This document shows positions 1 to 10,159 of a stretch of 64,000 bases of DNA, piece by piece. The stretch is from the NCBI GenBank assembly GCA_965214965.1, contig OZ244030.1, positions 474,538-538,537 on the forward strand. The letters are read 5' to 3'. Under the pieces are notes generated by a model, which did no database searches, was not told where the DNA came from, and saw nothing but the letters and a program-made list of their open reading frames with translations. Numbering within the stretch: position 1 is the first letter of the stretch; every line of letters starts with the position of its first letter. This DNA is from CBDATW01 sp965214965 (GTDB lineage: Bacteria > Bacillota_I > Bacilli_A > CBDATW01). The position numbers and the translations under genes are program-made.

Positions 1-780
1 CATGCTTAGTAAATAAATTGTCATTAGAATGAGAATGGCAAAATCTCTTTTTTCTAAATTTAAGGTTCTATATCTTGGCCTAGAAACTTCTGGATTATAA
101 TTTTTTGATTCCATTGATAATGCTAACTCATCTGCTTTATTAAAAGAGGACACAAATAAAGGTATTACTAATGCAATTAGTGCTTTTATTTTTGTTTTGA
201 TTCCCCCGTTAGTAAAATCTAGGCCTCTTGAAGCTTGGGCATTTGAAATTTTTTGTATTTCTTCAAAAATTGTCGGTATAAATCTTAGCGCTATTGATGT
301 CATCATAGCAAAAACTTCTACTGGTACACCAAACTTTTTAAGGGGTTTATTTAATTTTTCTAAACCTAATGTTAAACTCAGGGGGTTTGTGGTAGATGTT
401 AAAATTATTGACATTGTCACAATTAAAACTACTCTTCAAAAAATAAAAACTGTTTGTGTTATAGCTTTTGTATGAATCTTAGTGTTAATTTTTGGTACTA
501 CAAACATTACTGGCCCTTCTTTAATAATGAATATGTTCAAAACCAAAAGAAACAAAAACATAAAAGTTAAAGGTTTTATTGATTTTGCTACACGCTTTAG
601 TTTTACATTACCTAAGATAATTGCAACAAAGAGAATTAGTGTCATTAAAGCAAAAGATGTTAATGTGGCTTTTATAAAAAGTCCGGCCATTAAAAATATT
701 AAAGATATAACTTTTGTTCTTGGGTCTAATTTATGAATAAAAGTTGTATCTGGAATGTATTGTCCAAATTGCATATCCAT
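1..780 (-). CDS. ecfT: ECF transporter transmembrane component EcfT (3' end cut by window edge)
   Basis: EcfT is the membrane scaffold that couples the EcfA1/EcfA2 ATPases to vitamin-binding S components. The 260 visible codons stay open to the window edge, so the C-terminus is missing. Several hydrophobic segments are seen, and an ASRG motif near residue 183 matches the conserved Ala-Arg-Gly coupling motif that contacts the ATPases. The ATG at 780 follows ecfA2 by one base, so the genes are co-transcribed. One in-frame TGA near residue 115 is read as Trp. Identity is firm from the motif and the ecfA1-ecfA2-ecfT order. Confidence 0.93.
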
Positions 781-781
781 A

Positions 782-1645
782 TTATTTGCCTCCTTTTGCT
801 GTTTTTATATATTCAACTATTTGTTTTGCTTCATTAAAATGGAAAGGAACATTAATTCCTGTTATTTTTTTTATTTTTTTAATAAAACCAATGTGTTTAG
901 GCATTGCAATAGAATTAAGAGATAAAAATTCCTCGTTATCGAAAAGAGTTTCAGGGGTTCCAGAAAACGCAACCTGACCTCTATTTAGAAGTGTAACAAC
1001 ATCTGAATATTTCCAAACATCATCCATATTGTGTGTTACCAAAATTATTGTCATTCCTTCTTTGTGTAATTTTTTAAAAATTTCCATAATTTCTTTTTTA
1101 CCTGCTGGGTCTAGCCCGGCAGTAGGTTCATCAATAACAAGAACTTCTGGTTGGATAGCTAAAATACTAGCAATAGCTACTCTTCTTTTTTGACCACCAG
1201 ATAATTCGAAAGGAGACTTTTGCAAAAAATCTTCTGTCAAGCCAACTAATTTAATATATTTTTTTGCTAAGGATTTGGCCTCTTCTTCTGAAACTCCAAA
1301 ATTTCTCGGTCCAAACATAATTTCTTTTTCAATAGTTTCAGAAAATAATTGTAATTCAGGAAATTGGAAAACAATAGAGTTATTTTTTCGGATTTTTAAA
1401 AGCTCTTGCTGAGCTAATGATGTTTTTTTAATTAAATATCCGCTTGTGATTACTTCTCCATATGTAGCTTTTAATAAACCATTAATATGTTGTATAAGAG
1501 TAGACTTCCCAGAACCTGTATGACCAATTATTGTATGTCAAATGCCCTCTTCGAAATTTATGCTGATGTTTTTTATAGCAACTCTTTCCAACTTGGTATC
1601 CTGCATATAAATATGAGTTGCATTTTTAAAAATTACTTTAGACAT
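782..1645 (-). CDS. ecfA2: ECF transporter ATPase EcfA2
   Basis: Second ATPase of the energy-coupling-factor module (287 aa). It shows a Walker A GHTGSGKST (about residues 40-48), Q-loop, signature LSGGQKRR, Walker B VLVIDEPTAGLD and an H-loop His in LVTHNMDD. The start at 1645 overlaps the end of ecfA1 by 13 bases, implying translational coupling. An in-frame TGA before Walker A encodes Trp. Paired with ecfA1 and ecfT, it should energize the RibU and ThiT-type S components encoded elsewhere in this window. Confidence 0.95.
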
Positions 1646-2448
1646 GATAAAATCTCCTCTTCATCAATAGTTTTTTTATCACAAATTTCTTGAGCAAATA
1701 ATTCTTGGGAAACCTTAGCAATAAATGGCGCGTCAAGATTTAAAGACCTTAATTTATCAATATTGAAAACAATTTCTTCAGGCGCATCATCAAATTTAAT
1801 TTTACCTTTTTCTATTATAACCAATCTGTCTGATCAAAGTGTTTCTTCCATATTATGCGTTATATTAATAATAGTAATTTTTTGTTCTTTGTGAATTTTT
1901 TTGATTAATTTATTAACTTCTCTTACTCCTTTTGGATCTAACATTGAAGTCGATTCATCAAAAATAATTATTTTAGGTGAAATAGCAATTACTCCTGCGA
2001 TGGCTACTTTTTGTTTTTGACCTCCTGATAACTTATGTGGTGCCGCTTCTATAAAATCATTCATATTCACTTTTGTCAAAACTTCAGTAATTATATCTTT
2101 CATTTCTTCTGGTTTAAAAAAGTGATTTTCTAATCCGAAAGCAATATCATCTTCTACAGTTGCCCCAACAAATTGTGAATCTGGATTTTGAAAAACTACC
2201 GATATCATTTTTCTTATATCGAAAATATTTTCTTCATTATATTCTTTTCCAAAAATTAAGACTTCACCTTTGTTAGGATTAGTTAATCCAGCCATTATTT
2301 TAGAAATAGTAGATTTGCCTGATCCATTGTGACCTAACAATGAAACTCATTGTCCTTCATAAATAGATAAAGAAAGGTTTTCCAGAATGTATTCTGAATT
2401 TTCTTTATATTTAAAAGATACATTTTTTAATTCTAATGCTTTTTTCAT
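1633..2448 (-). CDS. ecfA1: ECF transporter ATPase EcfA1
   Basis: First ATPase of the ECF module, 271 aa. Walker A GHNGSGKST, signature LSGGQKQK, Walker B IIIFDEST and the H-loop His in NITHNMEE are present. Walker B is followed by SMLDPKG, the usual EcfA1 form, where EcfA2 has TAGLDP. Two TGA codons are read as Trp (after EGQ and after MEETL). The ATG at 2448 lacks an obvious Shine-Dalgarno. The gene follows rplQ after a terminator-like hairpin; this ribosomal-operon/ECF order is common in Firmicutes and mollicutes. Confidence 0.95.
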
Positions 2449-2515
2449 CCATTATATTTTATCATAATAAAAAAAGCCTTATAGGTATTTTGTTATTAAC
2501 ATAGATTCATATTTT

Positions 2516-2541
2516 AAAAAAACACCTTACGGTGTAGTTTT
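2516..2541 (-). terminator. Terminator-like hairpin after rplQ
   Basis: Inverted repeat ACACC/GGTGT around a four-base loop, followed on the minus strand by a run of T. It lies directly after the rplQ stop and before ecfA1, so it may end or attenuate the ribosomal superoperon. Confidence 0.55.
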
Positions 2542-2900
2542 TATAAAAATTCAATTAGACAGATTGGAGCATTATCTCCTCTTCTGTTTTTAACTTTAAG
2601 AACTCTTGTATATCCGCCTGAACGGTCTTTGTATTTAGGGGCAATTTCATCAAAAAGTTTTTTAACAGCTTTTACATTATTTGCATCTGTTTCGCTTCTT
2701 AAAAATTTTGCTGCTTCTCTTCTTGCGGCAACTGTTCCTTTTTTACCAAAAGTTACCAAACGGTCAAGAATTGCTTTAAGTTTTTTTGCTTTATATTCTG
2801 TTGTTTGGATTCTTCCATAAAGAATAACATCAGTAGCCAAGTTACGCATAACACTTTTTTCTCATGCAGCGTCTTGTCCTTGTTTTTGAATATATGACAT
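2541..2900 (-). CDS. rplQ: 50S ribosomal protein L17
   Basis: L17 of the large subunit, 119 aa, near the usual family length. Translation from the ATG at 2900 gives MSYIQKQGQDAAWEKSV, then the conserved MRNLATDVILYGRIQTT region; the Trp is a TGA codon. It is the last ribosomal gene of the superoperon, downstream of rpoA as in most bacteria. The C-terminus NAPICLIEFL matches the family ending. Confidence 0.96.
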
Positions 2901-2913
2901 ATCTTTTTACCTC

Positions 2914-3858
2914 CTATTTAATTTCAAACCCTAGTTCTTCAAGTTTTTCTACAACTTCATGAACTGATTTTTTACCTAAGTTTTTAGTTTCAGTAAGTTG
3001 TGCAAGTGAAAGTTTTGAAATATCTTCTATTCTTTCATGCCCTGCACGTTTTAGGGCATTATATGATCTTTGTGATAGATCAAGCTCTTCTAATGTAGTG
3101 TTTAGAATTTGTTGCATCTTGTTATCTTGTTGCGATGTCTCTTGGATAACTGAGCTGTGTTCTTCTAGAGAGTCGATATCTGTAAGAAGAATGTAGTGTG
3201 AAATTAAAATATCTGCTGCTTGCTCAAGAGCTTTTTTAGCTGAAATTGCACCCGAAGTTTTAATATCTAGAACAATTTCTTCCATAATGTCAATTTTTTG
3301 TGTATTAATTTCATTAATTTCAAAGTTAGCTGATTCAACAGGCGAGAAGTTTGCATCCATTGCAATGAACCCTATAGATTCAGCATACGATTTGTTTTCC
3401 TCTGCACGCGCATAACCGCGCCCTTTTGCAACGATTAGCTCAATATCTAGAACTCCGCCTTTTTCTAGGTTTGCAATTTCTAGATCTTTTGAGATTAGTT
3501 CTGCATTAGCTGGGACTTCAAATTCTTTTGCGGTTACTTTGCCTGTTTTTGTTGTTTTAAGTTTTAATGTGATAGCTTCATCACCTTCAAACTCTACTAC
3601 TAAATTTTTAAGGTTCAGAATTATGTTTACTACATCTTCTTCTACACCTTCTAGTGCTTGAAACTCATGTTTTGCACCTGCTATTTTAACTGCTACTGGA
3701 GCTGGTGATTCAATTGAAGAAATAAGTGTTCTTCTTAGGGAGTTTGCAATTGTTGTTCCATAACCTCTTGAAAGATTAGAAATAACAAATGTTCCTTGAG
3801 TATCATTTGCTGTAAGACTTTTAGTTATAAAAGTTGGTTTTTCAAATACTTTTTTCAT
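2914..3858 (-). CDS. rpoA: DNA-directed RNA polymerase subunit alpha
   Basis: RNA polymerase alpha, 314 aa. The N-terminal dimerization domain contains the GYGTTIANSLRRTLISSI signature (about residues 32-50). The C-terminal domain (about 245-314) carries the helix-hairpin-helix DNA-contact region ending NLGKKSVHEVVEKLEELGF. It sits between rpsK and rplQ, its conserved position. The N-terminal part contains no Trp codon interruptions. Confidence 0.98.
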   Translation of the reverse strand: MKKVFEKPTFITKSLTANDTQGTFVISNLSRGYGTTIANSLRRTLISSIESPAPVAVKIAGAKHEFQALEGVEEDVVNIILNLKNLVVEFEGDEAITLKLKTTKTGKVTAKEFEVPANAELISKDLEIANLEKGGVLDIELIVAKGRGYARAEENKSYAESIGFIAMDANFSPVESANFEINEINTQKIDIMEEIVLDIKTSGAISAKKALEQAADILISHYILLTDIDSLEEHSSVIQETSQQDNKMQQILNTTLEELDLSQRSYNALKRAGHERIEDISKLSLAQLTETKNLGKKSVHEVVEKLEELGFEIK

Positions 3859-3872
3859 ATCTTACCTCTAAA

Positions 3873-4244
3873 TTAATTTCTTTTTCTTTTTGGTGGGCGA
3901 CAACCATTGTGTGGGATTGCTGAAACATCAGAAATTTTTGTAACTGTAATACCTGCTGCTTGGATTGATCTAACAGCAGCTTCTCTACCTTGACCAGCAC
4001 CTTTTACTTGCACTGATACTTCAGCAACGCCATGCTCTTTTGCTTTTTCAGCAGCTGATTTAGCAGCTAATTGAGCTGCAAATGGCGTAGATTTTTTAGA
4101 ACCTTTATAGCCAATTGCACCAGATGAAGATCACGCTAAAGCATTTCCTTCAAGGTCTGTAAATGTAACAATTGTGTTATTAAATGTTGCATGCACATGT
4201 GCTATGCCTTTAGGTACATTTTTCTTTACTTTTCTTTTTGCCAT
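3873..4244 (-). CDS. rpsK: 30S ribosomal protein S11
   Basis: S11, 123 aa. Conserved segments HVHATFNNTIVT, the TGA-encoded Trp in ALAWSSSG, FKGSKKSTPFAAQ-like sequence, VKGAGQGREAAVRS and the basic tail HNGCRPPKKR are all visible. It lies between rpsM and rpoA. Because the Trp is a TGA codon, standard-code gene calling would miss or split this gene. Confidence 0.96.
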
Positions 4245-4257
4245 TTTTACTTACCTC

Positions 4258-4623
4258 TTATTTTTTCTTTCCTGCAATTGCAACTCTAGGGCCTTTTCTT
4301 GTTAGGGCATTGTTTTTTGTTTTTTGCCCTCTGACTGGTAAACCTTTTTTATGTCTTTGTCCACGGTAACAGTTAATTTCCATTAGACGTTTTATGTTGA
4401 AGGCAACTTCTCTTCTTAAGTCTCCTTCGTGTGAATATTTAGCTGCTTCTTCTCTAATAGCGTTAATTTGATCATCACTTAGATCTTTAACTCTTGTTGA
4501 TTCATCAACTTCTGCAGCTTCAAGAATTTTCTTTGATGTTGTTTTTCCAATTCCAAAGATATAAGTTAGTGATATCACAACTCTTTTATCTTTTGGAATA
4601 TCAATTCCTAGAACTCTAGCCAT
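4258..4623 (-). CDS. rpsM: 30S ribosomal protein S13
   Basis: S13, 121 aa, starting MARVLGIDIPKDKRVVISLTYIFGIG, the classic N-terminus. The C-terminal tRNA/23S-contact region contains YRGQRHKKGLPVRGQKTKNNALTRKGPR. No anomalies. It lies between rpmJ and rpsK. Confidence 0.97.
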   Translation of the reverse strand: MARVLGIDIPKDKRVVISLTYIFGIGKTTSKKILEAAEVDESTRVKDLSDDQINAIREEAAKYSHEGDLRREVAFNIKRLMEINCYRGQRHKKGLPVRGQKTKNNALTRKGPRVAIAGKKK

Positions 4624-4637
4624 ATTTTATTCCTTTC

Positions 4638-4751
4638 TTATCCTTGTCTTTGTTTATGTTTTGGTGTTTTGCATATAACCATCACACGTTTTTTTCTTTT
4701 AATTACTCTGCAGTTATTACAGATTTTCTTTACTGAAGCTCTAACTTTCAT
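4638..4751 (-). CDS. rpmJ: 50S ribosomal protein L36
   Basis: L36, 37 aa, starting MKVRASVKKICNNCRVIKRK. It is the zinc-ligand (C+) form, with Cys-X2-Cys and a later Cys/His pair in CKTPKHKQRQG. The gene is short but sits in its universal position between infA and rpsM, with an AGGAGTAAG-type ribosome binding site. Confidence 0.95.
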   Translation of the reverse strand: MKVRASVKKICNNCRVIKRKKRVMVICKTPKHKQRQG

Positions 4752-4767
4752 AGCTTACTCCTTTTTT

Positions 4768-4983
4768 TTATTTATGTCTATATGAAATTCTTCCTCTAGT
4801 TAAATCATATGGTGACATTTCTAAATCTACTTTATCTCCCAAAACAATTCTGATGTTAAACTTTCTCATTTTACCTGAAAGTGTTGCATCAACAATTGCT
4901 CCATTTTCTAATTTGACTTTAAATTTTGTTCCAGGTAGTACGTTAACTACTTTTCCTGGTACTTCAATTACATCCTTAGCCAT
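4768..4983 (-). CDS. infA: Translation initiation factor IF-1
   Basis: IF-1, 71 aa, a single S1/OB-fold domain that occupies the ribosomal A site during initiation. It begins MAKDVIEVPGKVVNVLPGTK and ends DLTRGRISYRHK, both diagnostic. Its start overlaps the 3' end of map by 8 bases, so translation is probably coupled. Confidence 0.97.
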   Translation of the reverse strand: MAKDVIEVPGKVVNVLPGTKFKVKLENGAIVDATLSGKMRKFNIRIVLGDKVDLEMSPYDLTRGRISYRHK

Positions 4984-5763
4984 TGATGACCTCCTTTTGA
5001 TCCAGTGAAGTTAGGATTTTATATCCTTTTTTAGTAATTTCAATTGTGTGCTCATAATGAGCTGCTGGTGTTTTATCAACAGAAATAGCAGTCCATTTAT
5101 CTTCAGCAATATTTATCTCTTTGGCCCCTAAGATAACTATTGGTTCAATAGCAATGGTGTCACCAGCTTTTAAGGTTTCACCTTCGCCTTTTTTACCAAT
5201 ATTGTAAATATATGGTGCTTCATGAAGACTTCTTCCAATCCCGTGCCCCGAGAACTCTTCAGGAATACTCATATTATTTTTATACACATAAGAACAGATT
5301 TCATGTGAAATATCTCCCACTTTTATTCCGTCTTTTACTACAGCAAGCGCTCTATACAAAGCAGCCTCTGTTACTTCCATCAATTTCTTCTTATCGTGGG
5401 AGATGTGACCCACAGCGTATGTTTTTGCAGTGTCGGAATTTCAACCGTTAACTTTAGCCCCAACATCTATAGAAACTATGTCTCCTTCTTTTAGAATGTA
5501 GTCACGAGGAACTCCGTGTACTACCTCCTCATTTACAGATATACAAGTTGCATATTCATAATCGTAGATTCCTTTAAAAGCTGCTGTGGCTCATTAGACT
5601 CTATAACTTTAACCGCTTCTTTTTCTAAATCTAAAGTATTAATACCTGGTTTTATTATTTGACTTATTTTGTCATGAACTTTAGCAGCTATAATTCCTGC
5701 TTGAGCCATATAAATTTGTTTTTCTTTTAGATTAACTATTGATAGCGTTGACAATTTTTTCAT
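4976..5763 (-). pseudogene. map: Methionine aminopeptidase with an apparent one-base frameshift
   Basis: Type I methionine aminopeptidase, which removes initiator Met. The N-terminal frame (AQAGIIAAKVHDK through VKVIESNEP) and the C-terminal frame (AAFKGIYDYEYATCISVNEEVVHGVPRDY to the end) are both well conserved but in different frames. The join is near 5588-5595. One extra G there would restore the expected N-G-A-T-A-A-F-K-G. Metal-ligand regions are intact: D and D in SIDVG...SDTAKTY, H in SGHGIG, E in IAIEPIV. One TGA encodes Trp in VNGWNSDT. The start is uncertain (5763 or 5775, inside adk). Map is normally essential, so a sequencing error is as likely as a true mutation or recoding. Confidence 0.8.
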
Positions 5764-6385
5764 AATTTTCTTCAAGGCTTCCTATTGAAGTATCTATTTC
5801 AAGAATGGAGACTTTATTCTTATAAAAATCAATTAACGGCAATGTTGCTTTCTCATACTCTTGTAACCTGTTTGCAACAAATTCTTCGTTGTCATCTTGT
5901 CTTTGATAAAGTTCTCCATTACATTTGTCGCATTTACCCTCTACTTTAGATGGAAAATTTTTAATGTTATAAACTTGGCCACAGTCTTTACACAACCTTC
6001 TGTTACATATTCTGTCAATAATTATTGATTCTGGTGTGTTTAATCAAATAATCAAATCAATTTGTCTTTTGATTTCTGCCAGTAGTTCAATAGTTTTTGA
6101 AGCTTGGTGTAGATTCCTTGGGTATCCATCAAGTAATGTGATAAAATTTTTAACATCTTCTTTTTGGAGTCTTAACCTTAGCATTTCATCAGTGATTTCA
6201 TCAGGAACTAAAATTCCTTTTTCGATATATTTTAATGCTTCTATTCCTACTGGTGTTTTAAATTTTATATTTTCTCTAAAAATATCTCCTGTAGCTATAT
6301 GGCAAATTGGCAAATCCTTTTTTAATAACTGAGCAAAAGTGCCTTTACCTGTACCTGGAGCGCCCATAATTAGAATTGATTTCAT
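5732..6385 (-). CDS. adk: Adenylate kinase
   Basis: Adenylate kinase, 217 aa (2 ADP to ATP + AMP). It has P-loop GAPGTGKGT, the AMP-binding region and the DGYPRNL motif. The lid domain has four Cys (CKDCG...CDKC), so it binds zinc, as in Gram-positive long-type Adk. A TGA encodes Trp in LIIWLNTPE. The start at 6385 is preferred over an upstream ATG at 6394 because the AGGAG site is properly spaced only from 6385. It follows secY closely and its 3' end overlaps the start of map. Confidence 0.95.
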
Positions 6386-6387
6386 GA

Positions 6388-7710
6388 TTATCATTCTCCT
6401 TTTTCTAGTTTTGCTCTAATCTCTTCATCACTTTGCTCTTGCCCGCCGAAACCTTCATAAGAAGCTTGGAATAGTTGGCCTTTAATTTGTCTATATGTTT
6501 CAAGTGCAACACCAGCAACAATAATCATAGAAGAACCACCAATTGATAAAGGTGCTGAAACTTTAATTACATTAGATATCAAAACTGGCAATGCAGCTAC
6601 AAACAGAAGGAAAAGCCCTCCAAAAAATGCCATTCTTTTAATGATTCTTGCTATATATTTTTTAGTTTCTTTCCCTGGTCTAATGCCTGGGATAAATGAA
6701 GATGAGTTTGCAAGATTATCAGCTAGTTCTTCTGGGTTAACTGCTAAGAATGCTTGGAAATATGTAAAACCAAAAATCATTAATAAGAATGTAGTATATG
6801 CTACAGGGTTTTGGAAGTTAAATGTTTTCGTTATTCAAGCAGTTGTTTTGCTATCTGGTAAATAAGATGCAATTGCTGCAGGTGCCAGCAACATAGATGA
6901 TGCAAAGATAATTGGTATTACACCTGCTATGTTCACTTTTAATGGGAGGTATGAAACTTCTTCCTTTCTTTTAATATCATATGATTGTGAATATTGTACT
7001 GGTATTTTTCTTTCAGATTGATCAAAAAATACTAGGAAAGAGATTAAGAAGTATCAAGCAACCATGTAAAATGAGAAGTTTAGAATTCCAGTAAACAGTT
7101 CTTGTGCAGAATCACCTACTACAAATATTTGGAAAGTTTGTAATAGTTGGTATGGCAGTGAAGCGACAATTCCTGAGAAAATAATTATGGAGAGCCCGTT
7201 CCCAATTCCTTTTTCAGAAATTTTATCACCAATGAATACTGTGATCATAGCACCTGTTACTAGAATGATCATTACATATATGAACTGCGTAGAATTAAGA
7301 GTAATGATGCCTTGGTTTACCATTCCTTTTGTAAGGGCAAATCCTTGCAGTACTGAAAGTGCAAGGGTTAGTTTTTTTGTAATAGCTGCAAGAGCCTTTT
7401 TACCATTTTCTCCTGATTTTAGATGTTCCTTTCATGGAGAAATAACATCTTGGGCCAAAAGTTGAACCACAATTGAAGAAGTAATGTAAGGTGATACCCC
7501 TAGGGCAAATACTGAAAACTTTTTAAGAGCTCCTCCCCCTAACATGTTAACTAATCCTAGAAACGAATTAGTATCAAATGAGTTTTGAATAGCTACACCT
7601 GGAATAGTGATTGATGCCCCAAACCTGAACACAATCAAAAGCCCTAATGTGTAAAACATTTGCTTTCTTAATTGTGCGTTTTTTAAAATTGATACTATCG
7701 TTTTAATCAT
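6388..7710 (-). CDS. secY: Protein translocase subunit SecY
   Basis: Central channel of the Sec translocon, 440 aa with about ten transmembrane segments. The N-terminal MLGGGALKKFSVFALGVSPYITSSI and cytoplasmic loop regions (IPVQYS, FNPEE-like VNPEELADN) are typical. Several Trp are TGA codons, and the final residue before the TAA is a TGA-encoded Trp. It is located between rplO and adk as in most bacteria. With code 11 it would appear as three fragments. Confidence 0.96.
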
Positions 7711-7713
7711 AGT

Positions 7714-8154
7714 TTATTTTACCTCTACTTTTCCTCCAGCTTTTTCAATAGCTGCTTTGGCAGAGTCTGAAACCGCATCAACTTTAACTATAAGTTTTTT
7801 TGTAAGTTTTCCTCTACCAAGAATTTTGATTGATTTAGTTGATTTTTTAATTAAGTTTGCTTTTAATAATGCTTTAAAGTCAACTGTTGAACTATTTTTG
7901 AAGTTTGCTTCAAGTGTGTCGAGGTTAATTGGAGTAAATTCTTTGCTGTTAAAATTTTTGAAACCAAATTTTGGAATTCTTCTGAATAGTGGAGTTTGAC
8001 CTCCTTCAAATCCTGGTCTTACTCCACCACCTGATCTAGCTTTTTGTCCTTTTTGTCCTCTACCTGATGTTTTACCAGTTCCCGAACCTGGTCCTCTACC
8101 TATCCTTTTTTTATCTTGACGTTTAAATGAGGATTTTAATTCATGTAATTTCAT
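7714..8154 (-). CDS. rplO: 50S ribosomal protein L15
   Basis: L15, 146 aa. The start MKLHELKSSFKRQDKKRIGRG is chosen at 8154 as the conserved N-terminus; an in-frame ATG 18 bases upstream overlaps rpsE. The glycine-rich GPGSGTGKTSGRGQKGQKARSGGG segment and the C-terminal IEKAGGKVEV ending are diagnostic. Confidence 0.96.
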   Translation of the reverse strand: MKLHELKSSFKRQDKKRIGRGPGSGTGKTSGRGQKGQKARSGGGVRPGFEGGQTPLFRRIPKFGFKNFNSKEFTPINLDTLEANFKNSSTVDFKALLKANLIKKSTKSIKILGRGKLTKKLIVKVDAVSDSAKAAIEKAGGKVEVK

Positions 8155-8155
8155 A

Positions 8156-8806
8156 TTATAACTCCTTAACATCTTTGTCTCTTAGAGCTGCGACTTCTTT
8201 TCTTGATTTTAGGTTTGCTAACCCATCAAATGTTGCTCTAACAACGTTGATAGGTGTTTTCGATCCTTGAACTTTTGAATAAATGTTTTTAACTCCTACT
8301 AATTCTAACACTGAACGAGCAGCTGAACCAGCAATAACTCCTGTACCTTCAGGGGCATTTTTTAAGAACACTTGTCCTGATCCTGCTTTACCTGTAATTG
8401 GGTGAGGTATTGTATCTCCTTTAACTAGTGGGATTGTGATAACATTTTTTTGTGCTTGTTGGATAGCTTTTTTAATAGCTGCTGGAACTTCTGATGCTTT
8501 AGCAATTGCATATCCTACCTTACCTTTTTTGTCTCCAACAACAACTAAGGCGTTAAATGACATTCTACGTCCTCCTTTTGTTGTTTTTGAAACACGGTTA
8601 ATTGCAACGACTTGTTCTTGATAAGGAGATTCTCTTCTTGGTCCACGACCCCTGGCTCCTTTGCGACCTTTTCTATCGAATTTTTTAAATGGTTTTCTTT
8701 CTTTATCTTTTCTAGCGAAAGGTTTTCTGCCTGATGTAGTAGCAGCATTATCTCCGGCTGGTTTTACAGCTGGAAGAGTTTTTTCAATGTTTGTGTTTGT
8801 TTCCAT
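8156..8806 (-). CDS. rpsE: 30S ribosomal protein S5 with basic N-terminal extension
   Basis: S5, 216 aa, compared with about 165 aa in most bacteria. The core double-stranded-RNA-binding domain (YQEQVVAINRVSKTTKGGRRMSF) and C-terminal domain (APEGTGVIAGSAARSVLEL) are normal. The extra ~50 residues at the N-terminus are Lys/Arg/Pro-rich and low complexity (DKERKPFKKFDRKGRKGARGR). Similar S5 extensions occur in some mollicutes; what this one does is unknown. Confidence 0.95.
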   Translation of the reverse strand: METNTNIEKTLPAVKPAGDNAATTSGRKPFARKDKERKPFKKFDRKGRKGARGRGPRRESPYQEQVVAINRVSKTTKGGRRMSFNALVVVGDKKGKVGYAIAKASEVPAAIKKAIQQAQKNVITIPLVKGDTIPHPITGKAGSGQVFLKNAPEGTGVIAGSAARSVLELVGVKNIYSKVQGSKTPINVVRATFDGLANLKSRKEVAALRDKDVKEL

Positions 8807-8816
8807 GATTTACCTC

Positions 8817-9161
8817 TTAAAATTTTAGACCTTTCTCTTTTGCAGCTTCAGCTAACGCTTTAACTCTGCCATGGAATAAGTTTCCACCTCTATCAAATAC
8901 CACTGTTGTGATTTTTGCTTTTTTAGCAGCTTGGGCAATAGCTTCTCCAACTTTTTTAGCGGCCTCGATATTTCCGCCATTTTTAATTTTTAGTGATACA
9001 GTTGATGCTGCAGCTAATGTTTTGTGAGCTGAGTCATCAATAATTTGAGCTTCTATGTTTTTTAGTGAACGGAAAATGCATAGTCTTGGTTTGTCCGTAG
9101 TACCGATAACATTTTGTCTAATACGACCTTTTCTTTTAATACGTGCTTTGGTTCTATTCAT
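8817..9161 (-). CDS. rplR: 50S ribosomal protein L18
   Basis: L18, 114 aa, the 5S rRNA-binding protein. It begins NRTKARIKRKGRIRQNVIGT and contains KPRLCIFRSLKNIEAQIIDD and the C-terminal FDRGGNLFHGRVKALAEAAKEKGL. No anomalies. It lies between rplF and rpsE. Confidence 0.96.
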   Translation of the reverse strand: MNRTKARIKRKGRIRQNVIGTTDKPRLCIFRSLKNIEAQIIDDSAHKTLAAASTVSLKIKNGGNIEAAKKVGEAIAQAAKKAKITTVVFDRGGNLFHGRVKALAEAAKEKGLKF

Positions 9162-9173
9162 GTTATTACCTTA

Positions 9174-9713
9174 CTATTTACCAGCTGTCTTACCGACTTT
9201 TCTGATAATGTGTTCTCCTTTGTATTTAATTCCTTTCCCTTTATATGGTTCAGGTTTTTTTCATGCTCTAATCACTGCGGCTGTTTCACCTACAAGTTGT
9301 TTGTCAATTCCTTCAACAACAATTTCTGTTGTTGATGGTGTTGTAATTGTGATCCCAACTGGTGTTTCTATGTTAACATTGTGCGAGAATCCAACTGACA
9401 TATTTAGGGTAGTACCTTTCATTGCAACTTTGTAACCGACTCCAGATACTTCTAGTTCTTTTTTGAAACCTTTTGTAACTCCTTCAAGCATTCCAGCAAT
9501 TAATGAGTTGTAAGTTCCGTGTAATTGTTTTGTTTGTTTTTCTTCATTTGATCTAATTGTTGTGATTTTGTTATCTTTAACTTCTACTTTAATAACTTCT
9601 TTAATTTTTTGCTCTAATGAACCTTTTGGTCCAGTTACTTTAACTAATGTTGGTTGAACTTCAACCTTTACTCCATCGGGAATTGTAAGTATTCTATTTC
9701 CAATTCTTGACAT
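9174..9713 (-). CDS. rplF: 50S ribosomal protein L6
   Basis: L6, 179 aa. It starts MSRIGNRILTIPDGVKVEV and carries the two duplicated L6 domains. The C-terminal signature, with a TGA-encoded Trp, leads into KKPEPYKGKGIKYKGEHI. The TGA would truncate the gene at 9261 under the standard code; the true stop is the TAG at 9174. Confidence 0.95.
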
Positions 9714-9735
9714 AATATACTTTTATACTTTCTTA

Positions 9736-10128
9736 CTATCAAACGTAAGCCAGTACTTCTCCTCCTAAGTTATTTAGTTTAGCAAATTTTGAAGTTTTAA
9801 TTCCTTTAGATGTGGAAACGATAGCAATTCCCATCCCATTTAGAACTTTTGGCATTTTTGATGCTTCTACATAAACTCTTAGACCTGGTTTTGAAATTCT
9901 TTTTAGATTATTGATTACTCTTGTTTTACCTTTGTATTTTAATTTAATAGCTAGTTTAGGTTTTTTATCATCACCAATGATTTTGTAATCTGTGATGTAT
10001 CCTTCTTTTTTAAGGATTTTTGCAATTTCTAGTTTTAGTTTTGAACTATCAAGAGAAATTGAAGGTTTATAAACTTGGTTTGCGTTTCTAATGATTGTTA
10101 GCATGTTTGCTATTGGATCGCTTAACAT
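9736..10128 (-). CDS. rpsH: 30S ribosomal protein S8
   Basis: S8, 130 aa. It starts MLSDPIANMLTIIRNANQ and has the C-terminal STSKGI motif and the usual ending GGEVLAYVW, where the last Trp is a TGA codon followed by TAG. S8 binds 16S rRNA helix 21. Position between rpsN and rplF is conserved. Confidence 0.96.
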
Positions 10129-10159
10129 AATATATATATCCTCTTTATCTTTCTCTTAA

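Noticed and set aside
6386..6394. Upstream ATG for adk at 6394
   Set aside because: The AGGAG site would be one base from this ATG; spacing is right only for 6385.
9055..9435. 126-aa plus-strand ORF rich in Leu/Pro
   Set aside because: Antisense shadow of rplR and rplF.
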